Part shown: positions 37,101 to 46,900 of the stretch, piece after piece
Numbering within the stretch: position 1 is the first letter of the stretch
Layout: each line of letters starts with the position of its first letter
From: Lingula anatina
Taxonomy: Eukaryota > Brachiopoda > Lingulata > Lingulida > Lingulidae
DNA length: 64,000 nucleotides
Direction of reading: 5' to 3'
Assembly (NCBI RefSeq): GCF_001039355.2
Contig: NW_019775980.1
Coordinates: forward strand, 353,740-417,739
Position numbers and translations under genes: made by a program
Notes under the pieces: generated by a model
Databases searched by the model: none
The model's input: the letters and a program-made list of their open reading frames with translations, nothing else
Told to the model about the DNA's origin: nothing

Positions 37101-40100
37101 CCTTGGAAGCTGGAGATGGGCATCTTAGTCAAGAGCTTCCTGTACAACTGACCAGTGACTTCAAAACTGACTATTATCTAGCCGCTGAGCCAGTTTTCCA
37201 AAACCTTAAAACAGTGAAGAAAAATTTATCATCAAACCTAGTGGCTGTCCATCCAGACTCTGAGTTTGTCCTACTAGGTTCTGAACATGTCCCGGATATC
37301 CCTTTAGACATTGGGGATGTCCCACAAGGCTCGAGCAATGTGCAATCTGGTTCAGAAAATGTGCCCATGGTTCAAGAAGAAAGTCGATTGCAATCCGAGG
37401 ATGTCCTGCCTCCTCCAAGCTCTGCTGAACATGACACATCAGTACATATGAGTGTGTCAACTCCAGACCTTCCAGTAAAACTGAACAGTGTATTCAGCAT
37501 GGAAGGGTTTATCATCAGTGAGGCGGGGCAGGCATGTTTAGACAGGTTGAAAGGTGAATGTGCAACACACATGACAGGTTCTGAATTGTATATATATTCT
37601 GAATTATTTTAGTTCAGTGCAACATTTCCTAGTGATAAAAGTAATATTTTTATGTACAGACACAGATGTGTCTGTACATATTGCCATCACCTGCGTCTGT
37701 TGTCGCCGATGCCGATGGTGATGCCGATGCCGATGCCGATGNTTTATGATACAGATATGTTACATAGTCAGTGTAACCAGTAATGAGATTTTTCCGACTA
37801 TCAGCCTAGTTTTGACTTTTTGTAAGCCAAGAACGTCAAATTTGTGATGAATGCACAGGGCCCCATGCCATATTTTCAGATTTTTTCAATAAATTGCAGT
37901 GTCATCTCCCTCCAACATTTTCAGTCAGCACTCTGAATATCATATAAAGTATTACTTTGTTACAAAAGAGCCAATAGTACCAGTGACACACATTTTAGTA
38001 GTAGCCAGTTAGTTTGATTGTTGAACATGGGTATCTTCTCATTTCCAGAATGGCAGCGTGGTTCCCGTCCTCGTACCTTGCATTCTCACCACACTGCGTC
38101 TGACAGCTCCCAGCTGAGAGGAGTACAGAGTGTGGAGATAGAGGGCCCTGTGAATGAGCCTCCTTCTGCGACAGAGGACGGAGAGAGACTGAAGGCGCAG
38201 TCTGATCAGGAAGAAGGTCGGGATGTCGGGGATGGTGTTTGCAGAAAGAGAAAAGCAGGTTTTCGAGATGAGAATCCTGATGGAGATGATACTGGAGGGA
38301 ACAAGTTGAAGAAGAAGGGAAGAATGACCTCTGGGCCTGAATTAGAAGAAAAGCTGTCAACAGATGGCGCTGATGTTGCCATTGTGTCCAATCAGCATGA
38401 AGCTCTTAAGAAAAAATGTTTAGATGATGATGAAAGAGAAATGAATTTTAACCAGGCATCTCATGGAGCAGACAGGCGAGAACAATCACCAGAAGTAAGC
38501 ACATTTTATTGTCATGATGTTTACTGTCATAAAATAATTCTTTATCTGTACATACAAAAAGAAATAAAGGCATATCTTTCTTGATTCAAACTACGAATTC
38601 TAAACAGTGAATTTTCTTATCTCAAACTATGAACTGTGTTAAGGAAATCCTTTTTAATGAAATCCACATGGTATAACTTCAGTCTCATTCTTTTATCTAA
38701 GGGACCATGCCCAGACCCTGTCATAGTAAATGTAGATCGATCTATATCCGAGGGGATTCTCGCTAAATTGCTATCAACTTAAGCGGTTTAGATGTCTGCC
38801 ACGTCTACTGAAGCTGCTAGTGGGTAATAAATTATTGTTTAGCAGCTTTAGTAGGCATGACAGACATGTAAGCAGCTTAAGCCAGAAACCCCTGTTAGAT
38901 CAGTCTTGGTATGGGAACCCAGCCTAAGTCATCTAAAGCATAGTTAAGCACAATGAGCATTGGCAGTAGTTTAAAAGAATCTGAAGCAGTTCTGTTGATT
39001 TCTCATGATCTGTTACTAGTAAGGGGATAACAACTGTTTTCATTTTGGCAAAAAAAAAAAAAGGATTTTCCTGGGGTAAAGAACAATTTTCCCTTCTTAA
39101 CAGTGGTTAATGAATTCATTCTGACATTCAAAGTTAGTCCCTGTTTTTTTCTAAAAAGTCTAGTTTTTGATAATATTCTCTTAAGAGATTATTACAGAAC
39201 GTAGCCATTCTGTGGAGGTAACATGATTTGATGGCAAGCACATATTCCAGAACAACTGCACTAACCACCATATTGGTAGTAAAATAGAATTCTATTACAT
39301 TTCTATGAGTTGTTTACAATGTATTTATTGTGAAATATGGATATCATATGAACAGTTGTTATCCTTTTAAAATTCAGTTTGTATGATCGGTCATTGTTAC
39401 TGTAAGGGTTAGAGTCTGATTTAAGTTTTTATACCTTTAACTATGTTACAGGCTATGCTGGGGACTGATGTGGGGGAATACATGGACAAAGTGGTCTTTT
39501 CTTTTGAGGGACATCCTTCACAAGACCCAAGTCCTCAAGATGTAGGTCAAGGTCAGGTTGAGAAAGGTCAAGGTCAGGGTGAAGTAGGTCAAGGTCAGTG
39601 TGAAGTGGGTCAAGGTCAAGAGATGAGGGACCAGGTTATGGATGAGAAGGGACTTCACGATGAGACTGTGGTTCATCAGTCAACACTGATATATGGACAC
39701 ACAGGTATCTCTGGGGTTTATTGACACATTCCAAACTGTGGACCAGTATTTTGTCTTTAGTATTTTATTATTTTTTTATATGGATTAAGACGAAATTTAG
39801 GTTCAGGGTTCAAAGATGGTAGACCTATCAGTGCAGCACTGAAAAAAAAGCAGAATTTATCATCAGACAATATGTCTGGACATTTCTTTTGAATTCTGTC
39901 CGAAAACTGTTTGTTGCACGACAGTACCAAATCACCAATTTTCATGTCACATTTGTTTCTTAAGATGATATTCTCAGACCACAGAGTTTCAGTGCAGATG
40001 GCCCAGTCTATGTTATTTGGGATAAACTCTGCCGTCATTTTTCTGTAGAATGTATGATTTAATGTGAATGTGACTATAAATTTCTAATACAATTTTGAGC

Positions 40101-42176
40101 TCAACAGAAAATTGTTTATTAATGAGTAATATTGATTCTTGTATCGTAACTGCTTTCCTCTTTCCTTCACAAATTGTATTCTCCTTAATTTTAGATGACA
40201 CAAGACCACGTTTTCTGCCGTCCCCTTTGAGAGTCTCAGATGATGAAGAAGCCAAGAGATTGAATGACATGCTACATTCTGCCGAATACAGCGGAGAACG
40301 GCTGTTTTCATCTGATGACAGTGAGGCAGAGATTCAGTCGCACTCACATGATGAAAAATCCGAGTCCCTGGTCAGAGAGAAATATACTGTTATTTGCAGT
40401 GGATCAGAAGAAGAAAACCACGGCAATCCTTTGTTGAACAATGATGAGGAGGAAGAAGAGGAGGAAAAAAGATTAGAAAAATTACGAACCCCTGGAGCAT
40501 TATCTGTTGGACCACAAATGAAAACTTCAGGTGTTTTGGTTGTTGAGGATAACATCAGCAATAGAGCTGAGGCATTATTGACTCAGTGCCATACGGAGAC
40601 ATCCCAGGTTCCAGTAAAACCGTCTCAGACTGAGAGCCAATCCCAGACTAAATCCAGCTGTGACCCATCGCAAGCCAAGCCCAGTGCCATCCCAACACAG
40701 GCTGAGGTACAATGTGCCCCCTCTCAGAGACAAGAGAAAGGTGTGGCTGGCACGTTAAAGTATCGAGATCCTAGTGCACTGTACAATACCAAAACAAAAC
40801 CTGAAAATAAAGGTAAAAAGAAGGGGAGAAAGCTGTTTACTATGGACCCAGTGCCTCTAATGGGGGATGATGATAAACGTGTAGAAATGTCTTCCAGTAA
40901 AGATGATCAACCTGACGCACTTCATGAAAGCTTGCTGGGAAGGAAAAAATTTTTGAGTCAAAATAATCAGCTAACTGGTAACAGGAATGTATCTGAAATT
41001 CCACCTGCCTCAAGTGGCAGTGACACACATGGCAGTAGAGAGCGGATTGTGAATAGTACAGGCAGTTCCAGTCGTGCAAGTTTGGGTCATGCTACCTGTA
41101 CTGGTGATTCTGTTGTGGAAAGCAATGACAACAGAGGTAAACATATTATTGATGACACCAACAATTCTGTTGTTTTTGTTGAAAATGCCCACACTACCAG
41201 ATCCCAAACATTGAAAAGTACAGGCATTTCCAGTTGCACTGATGTGGATAGTGTGCCTAGTCATAGTATGAACAGAGTCATGGATAGCACTAGAACTGTT
41301 TCTGGTACTCACTGTGATAATTTCAATACAAATTTTGTGAGGAGACACTTGAGTTGTAAATCCAGCACACCAGTGAAATCTCTGCCAGACCAACAACAGC
41401 AAGAAACCCCTGATGATGTTGTGCAAACTTCTGAACAAAGTGAAGATAATGATATCATATTCATAGGAACATATAGTCCAAAGTTTGCAGGAACTTTGCC
41501 AAATGAATACCATCATTTGCCCAAAAGTACTTTTGACAGTGTGAAATTAAATGAGCTGAAATCAAAGTCTGACTCAGAGCAAGACCCACTGGTGCAAAGT
41601 ACCAGTGAAACAAATGACAATGTCACCTCTGCAGTTGTAACAGTTGGAGAATATATCAAAAGAAAGAGAGATGAGCTGCATAGAAAACAAAGATCGGAGC
41701 AGCAAAAGATGGACAGCATGCAGGAAGGAGATGAGAGCTCTCTGGAATTTGGACAAAGACTAGTGTCGTCTGCTGAAATGACAGAAACCAGGTCAAATGA
41801 ATGTCAGACACAGAGGGTACGGGCTAGTTTGGAATAATTGATTTTTTTAAAGCTGAAAATCATTTATTCTAATTTGACTTCCAGGGCTTAAAAATAAGTT
41901 TTGTAAAATAAAGTTTTAAAAAGTAATTCTGATAAAAAAAATTTACTAAGACTCCTACTGCGGTTCTAATTATGGCTTAAATGAAGAATAATATTGTCTT
42001 GAAAAGGACATATTTAATACATTGTAGTGGCTAATATTAGATTTCTTCATGTTTTAATTTCACTTTTATAGCAAGGTCAGACAACACTCCAAGACAAGCT
42101 ACTGAACCTGAAGTTCTCAGACAATACCATGACTTTCATCTGGAAAGTATTTCTCAGGAAAAGGCCATCCAACTAA
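31117..42176 (+). CDS. ACD: ACD/TPP1, shelterin subunit with OB fold (complete, enlarged)
   Basis: TPP1 bridges TIN2 and POT1 at telomeres and recruits telomerase through its OB fold. Eleven exons: 31117-31227, 33252-33358, 34106-34193, 34686-34774, 34984-35037, 36160-36419, 36660-37553, 38049-38494, 39452-39704, 40195-41816 and 42072-42176. Phases 0,2,0,2,2,1,1,0,1,0 all join, giving 1342 residues, against about 460 in human. The first five exons match the TPP1 OB fold: KPWILPEILDY at the start, IVVLVTDGKWDIKAVLTQEA, the acidic EEERYSEEYF stretch in the place of the telomerase-contacting TEL patch, and EFFLVVTELKFW. Later exons are acidic, Ser/Gln-rich and likely disordered, with an internal duplication in exon 7. 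I do not recognise the TIN2-binding C terminus. Exons 6-11 belong to this gene by phase and spacing only; transcript support would settle it. Confidence 0.85.
31286..31359 (+). tRNA. tRNA-Thr(TGT)-like gene inside left LTR
   Basis: It folds as a complete 74-nt cloverleaf: acceptor GGCCGGG with TCTGGTC (three G-U pairs), D stem GCTC/GAGC, anticodon stem CTCGC/GCGAG, T stem CCGGG/CCTGG with TTCGATT loop. The anticodon is TGT at 31320-31322. A box (TAGCTCAGTAGG) and B box (GGTTCGATTCC) fit RNA polymerase III consensus, and TTTTT at 31364-31368 is a terminator. Position 33 is C instead of the near-universal T, so it may not act in translation. Confidence 0.8.
31394..31407 (+). other. Primer-binding site (tRNA-Leu type)
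   Basis: Fourteen bases starting TGG, complementary to CACCGCTGCCACCA, the 3' end I recall for eukaryotic tRNA-Leu(AAG/TAG) with added CCA. It lies one base inside the left LTR end. Confidence 0.75.
31477..31550 (+). tRNA. tRNA-Thr(TGT)-like gene inside right LTR
   Basis: Identical copy of 31286-31359, 191 bp downstream, with the same A box, B box and T5 terminator. It is part of the right LTR, not an independent tRNA gene duplication. Confidence 0.8.
32536..32723 (+). ncRNA. U2: U2 spliceosomal snRNA gene
   Basis: U2 pairs with the intron branch site in the spliceosome. The 5' end ATCGCTTCTCGGCC, the branch-site recognition block GTGTAGTATCTGTTC, the Sm site in GATTTTTGG and the 3' stem-loop region CCTGGTATTGCAGTACC are all present in order over about 188 nt. 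The sequence AAGATCAAAGTG has one more A than human but agrees with the insect form as I remember it, so it is not damage. The gene lies in ACD intron 1 on the same strand. No poly(A) tail or target duplication was seen, which argues against a retroposed pseudogene. A PSE-like promoter element was not identified with confidence. 3' end approximate. Confidence 0.92.
32941..33108. mobile_element. MITE family F, copy 2
   Basis: Ends CTGGGGGAGTGCTGGCA and, inverted, CTGGGGTAGAGCTATCAC. ATTTT flanks both ends (32936-32940 and 33109-33113), consistent with a 5-bp target duplication. Related to 22831-23001. Confidence 0.75.
33375..33621. mobile_element. MITE family C in ACD intron 2
   Basis: Ends GGGCTC and GAGCCC with partly matching arms (GTGGATCGATCCAACTCC against the inverse of GATGTTGGATCAATCTACAC). 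ATA flanks both sides, a 3-bp target duplication. It starts about 15 bp after the exon 2 donor. Confidence 0.65.
35096..35883 (+). mobile_element. Penelope-like element fragment, GIY-YIG domain between inverted repeats
   Basis: An open frame (35245-35736, TTG first codon, so probably 5'-truncated) encodes FKPHAKLRNFL followed by a GIY-YIG-type endonuclease core (GVVYQIGCGSC..YVGEMGRKLETRLEEH) and ESIWIRR, the C-terminal organisation of Penelope-like retroelements. The reverse transcriptase is absent. The frame is flanked by about 147-bp inverted arms (35096-35244 and 35737-35883). The left arm looks like an inverted copy of the element's own 3' tail. Each arm carries an inner hairpin (ATTACCTGTT/AACAGGTAAT at 35191-35223). 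It lies in ACD intron 5. Confidence 0.8.
36698..37399 (+). repeat. In-frame tandem duplication within ACD exon 7
   Basis: A 363-bp unit (36698-37060) is followed by a second copy (37061-37399) lacking 24 bp. Both encode TSDLG...DPxVTL, ELPVQLTS, YYLAAExVFQ, KNLSSNL, VLLGSE and QGSSNVQ. A third partial relative of the LPVQLTS...LAAE motif follows near 37465-37550 (LPVKLNSVFSMEGF). No frameshift or stop occurs in either copy. Confidence 0.9.
37651..37680. repeat. Perfect 30-bp palindrome
   Basis: TATGTACAGACACA, then GA, then the exact reverse complement; a 14-bp-stem hairpin in ACD intron 7. It precedes a GCCGAT repeat tract (about 37706-37741) containing an undetermined base. Confidence 0.9.
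37706..37741. repeat. GCCGAT hexamer repeat
   Basis: About six impure GCCGAT units, ending at an undetermined base (37742), which suggests an assembly problem at this repeat. Confidence 0.85.
38701..38924. mobile_element. MITE family B, copy 2
   Basis: Complete copy in ACD intron 8 flanked by TAA at 38698-38700 and 38925-38927. Weakly inverted ends GGGACCATGCCCAG and, from the other side, GGCTGGGTTCCCAT. Confidence 0.75.
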
Positions 42177-42714
42177 ACTATCAGCCAACTTCCTGTGGAA
42201 GAATGACCAACTTGTTAATACCCAGACATGCTTTTTTTTTTTTTTTTTTTTTAAAGGGGGGGGGGGATTGAAGGATATATCATCTTCATAAAAATGACCC
42301 CAAGCATTTGTTTCTCTTTGGTTTGTTCTTTTCTCATTCCAGTTTCCAAACACTGGTTATTCTGAGGTAGCATTCTTCTTACACAACAGACATTAAAATG
42401 TGTGCATGGTTCAGTGTACATGAAACAAACCCTGATATTGAGTCAGTGTCTTAGGGCTTTGACATCATATATAGTTACTTTGTAAGTTTTTTTAATGCAG
42501 ATTCCGCAAGGACAAGCTGTTCATAACCTGTTGTAGTTCTAGAATACTGTTGTTGTTATTGTTGAAAGTTCCATTTGATGAAAAGTTTGGTGCTATAGTA
42601 ATTATATGTGCCATAATGTGTTGTTCTAGTTTTCTCTATTGGCACTTTGTTCAAGAGTTTTGTGTTTGTATTCTAGTTATCTATTATTGTTATTTACAAG
42701 ATTTTACACACTGA

Positions 42715-42720
42715 AATAAA
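42715..42720 (+). terminator. ACD poly(A) signal
   Basis: AATAAA about 540 bp after the ACD stop, followed by a GT-containing stretch. Confidence 0.6.
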
Positions 42721-43301
42721 TGAGGACATTGTTTAAATGCACACCTTGTTACTGGCATAAAAACATTTAATGAAAAGTATTCAGAGTTTACTGTAATCAT
42801 ATAAAAATAATTTTTTTTATCAAAAAATATTTTTAGCAACTGTTACAGTATGATGAGATCTGACACAAAATGCCGCTTATAATACTTTGGTTATTTTCTT
42901 TTGTATAAAAATATCAATCTGACAATGAGAGACTTGCACATGTGTACTCTGTTCAGCTTCTGACACGCAAACTTGTTTGAAGTAGATGCATTGTATTTCA
43001 AAGTCCTTCTCAAAAGTAGGAAAAAGCACATGTTTATTGTTGTATTAAACATTTTTTTTTTTTTTTTTTTTTTGCAAAAATTTGTAAGAATACTGTTGTA
43101 ACACAGTTACAAACACTTTTATAAAGCAACTGAAAAAGAGACGCAATAAAGTTCAACTAAAGAGAAAGGCAGTCTAGGACTAGCTGGTTGGAGCTAGTAG
43201 TGAAAAAACTGCAAAATTTTATGTTTAAAAAAATACTGGACAAAACTACATGTGAGTATGTAATTTTAAACCAAAAATGAGTTCATAAGTGTAATTATAC
43301 T

Positions 43302-43446
43302 GATAGGGGGTAATTAACTATCGTTTAGCAGCTTAAGCAGGCGTGCCAAACATCTAAGTCTCTCAAGCTGAAAGCAATTTAGCAAGAAACCCCTCAGAGA
43401 TGGAACAATCTTGTTAGATTGATCTTGGGATGGGAACCCAGTCTAG
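43302..43446. mobile_element. MITE family B, copy 3 (truncated)
   Basis: Only the right part of the family is present, from TAGGGGGTAATTAACTAT to the GGGATGGGAACCCAGTCT end. Confidence 0.65.
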
Positions 43447-43955
43447 TCCTTCCCTCAGAACATACATACAGAGAATCGCAATCAAACTTACAAAAGTCTT
43501 GTGTAATTTTACAATTTCTTAAAAAATTTAATGTGATTGATGCAGTATATCTACACTAAAAATAAATAGCTTGCTTCCAAGTTCAAGTTGTGATCAGATA
43601 TACCAGAAATAGAGAAAATTTCTGTGACAGTCCTAACTGGTGGTTGAAAGTTTTTGTGACCCCTCACTTTTTCTGCCATCAAGTTTTCTCTCTTTCCGAT
43701 AAAAGTTGTGTTTCTCTGCGAAAAAAATGTGCCAACTGCTTCACTAGTGTATAAATCTATTTTTTTTCTCCAAGACAAGTCTTTTACTGAACCAAAGAAA
43801 GCCTTTTTAGACAACATATCCCCTTTCTGCTGCAAACGTCACTGCACAATTTTGTGTGGACCACATTGCATTAACAGTGTAACTTTACTTGTTTGTTTTT
43901 TTCTGCACTCTATTTTTTTTTTTTATTCCTTAACATTCCCTTCCAAGCTTTTAAA

Positions 43956-46900
43956 TCAGAACTCTGCAGGTGGTTTCTTAGTTCTGCTATCCGAAGTCAG
44001 TTTTTCTCTCAACCTCCTCACTTCCTGCATAAGCATGGCTTCTCCCTCATCTAAACTTGTGCGGCCTGTTCTGTCAAATGACACTGGAAAATGGGGAAAT
44101 CACATGTAAGGAAAAGTACTAATTTCAAGCAATGGAAATTAAGTCGGTACAGCAATATTATTGATACAATCAAAATCTGTGTCTACAAGATCCACTCTCA
44201 CCTTAATTGTATGTATGGAAATATTTCTCCAATTTTGTGCTTCTGAACTTCAAGCTGCACAAATGTACACACATTTTTTTTTACCCCCAAAGCTAACAAG
44301 ATCCTCAGTATATGATATTTTTTTCAGAAAATGAATTCAAATAAATTTGAAGTAAATATTTATTTATCCCTGTTAAAATTATATATCTAATAGTATCAGT
44401 AATGCATATAAAGATGAGGCTGGTAAGTTTGTTTGGGGATACAAGTCCTACTTGAACATTATTTCTTCAGGGATACACTCTTTCTTTTTGAAAAATTTAT
44501 GGAAGCAGCTAGATTTTTCAACATAGTGTAACAGAATAAAATCCAGCCAAGAATTTCACCAGCTGTGTTATCTGTTACTTACATGTAGTGGTACCATCAG
44601 TTCCTGTAGAAACCTCATTCAGACAAGACTGGTCTCTGTTATCTGTCGCTCTCTGTCTAAGGTCTCGCAGACGCTCTGAAGTGAAAAAGAGGTTAAACTT
44701 CAACACCTTGACAAAATAAAAGGACCCTGCATTTCTTTCACCTAAAAGATAGCGATGTGGCAATTTACAATACTCTGAATTTGCAAAAGGAAATAACCAA
44801 AACCTGATTAAAACCCTTTTCCTACCTGAAGGACTGGTCCAGAAAAATGTATTATAAAGACGGAAGAAATAACCAGAGTAGATTAAACTTATACAAAAAT
44901 CCAAACCCATGCCAACGGACTGGTCCAGCAAAATGTAACAGAAAGACAAGATAAATACCCAAAGTCTGATATTATACAAATCCTGTCTCATACCAAAGGA
45001 CTGGTCTACCAATATGTAATAGTAAAACAAGAGAAATAACCAAAATCCTATCCCCTACCAAAGGACTGGTCCAGCGTGTTCCCCAGCTGTCCCAGGTGGT
45101 CCTCAGCCAGACCAGATTCCTCCCTGAGGAGACGTGTCCTCCTCTCCGCTGCTACGTCCGCCTGGCGCCTCTGGGCCTGGAGCTCCTCCAGGGTCTCTAT
45201 GGCCTCTCCTTCCTAGTAATGTTAAAGCATATGTATATACATATAAGTTTATCAATATATATCTATGGCTTCTACGTCTTGGTAATGTAAGCAAATGATA
45301 GAATTTAGTATCAGAATTTTTAGGAACTGTTGGAGGCTTAAGTTCTTTTATAGTGTACATACTCCAATGTTTTAATGACCTAACAGCATATCCCACTATA
45401 AACAAAGTATGATATTTCAAATCTGAGATCTTGCAAAAGAAAAAAAATGAGTGGGTGGAGCTTTAAAAAGAGAAGAACAAATACTGTACAATAACAAGTG
45501 ACTGGTGTGCATTTAATGGTAAGAGGGGAGATGTGTCATGTGTCTTCTCCAGAACCAGTTATGCTTCTTGTAAGTAGGGAGCACAGGAAAAACCAGGTAC
45601 AGTTCACTATAGAAAAGTACAAGCTATTAATCGAGCTTTTATGTCAATATGAGGGTGACTTTAACAAGGCAAAATGACAAAGGCTCACAAACTCATACAA
45701 ACCCTTCTTGTTTTCAGCTCATTCATCAGTTTGTGGACTTCTTTCTCCAGGTCACGGTTTTCATTTTGTAGTTTTGCAAGCTAGTGAGATTAAAAAATAA
45801 TAATAATGTTTCTTGAACAAATATAATTTAAGTGATATGTTTGAAACTTGTGAGTAATGATCTAATTATCTACATATTCTTCAGATTTCTGGTTTTACTC
45901 TCCAACTCCTTTATTCATGTCTTATCTTATGCAAGAATATCGGATTATGCACTCTCACACACATAATGAAAGAGAGAGGGGGTTGGGGGGGGGGGGGGAG
46001 AAAGAGAAATCCAAAATCCTATACATTTCCCAGTGTTCTTCAACCACAATGCTTATTCAATTCTTTTCCAAACATACCACTCACACGTGCATGCACGCAC
46101 ATGCTCTACTACCTGCACATTCTGCATCTCCCTGTCGAGGTTGTCCAGTTCTTGTCTGTATTCCATCTGTTTTCTTGTCTCAGCATCTGTAGTCACATGC
46201 TCGGCATGGGCCAGATTCTGCTGCAGCCTCTACAGAGAGACAACATAATATTTTATATATATATCATGAATATATAAAGCATTATGATGCCAAATAAGAT
46301 TAAAATGTCTATTTATTCAATCTAAAGTTAATGTCTTGCATGCTACATCACATCTAAAGCATTTGCCTCATGCCCCTTATCTTTTACCCAGACCAAGTGA
46401 TATATTAGTTCTCAGGCACTGTCAGTATCTAATTTAACAAGGCATCACCAGCTATGAAGACCTCAGAGGATATGTAGGGTGCTTTGCACAAGTTATGATA
46501 CTGAAGTTAACATTATAATTATTTATTTTCTAAATAAATGATTTCTACAAATTATCTAGGCTTGCTCTCAAGAGACAAAAAAAAGAGACAATTATGTGAG
46601 CTGAATTCCAGAAAAAGTCAAATGTTTAGCAAAATTCCTCAACATCCACCCCTGAAATTTGCTGTGCATGAAATTTAAGAACAATATATCCATCCTTTAA
46701 AAAGATAAAAATTTAACGATTTGATAAACAGACCTATGTACACAAAAATCACAAAAATAACAATAATATATAGAACTTCCCTGATATCATAACCTAGACC
46801 CATCGATCTCAACTGACACATCAGTACTGTGGAGAATTTTTAACAGCAATAAAGTTGATCAATTTCACAGTTAACATAGTGACAAAAAAGTATTGATCTT

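Larger units (their letters stand above)
42177..43955. other. Convergent 3' ends of ACD and TBC1D31
   Basis: ACD 3' UTR runs to the AATAAA at 42715-42720. On the minus strand an AATAAA at 43037-43032 could end TBC1D31. It also holds long T tracts (42233-42253, 43053-43073) and a truncated MITE B copy at 43302-43446. No other gene seen. Confidence 0.6.
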
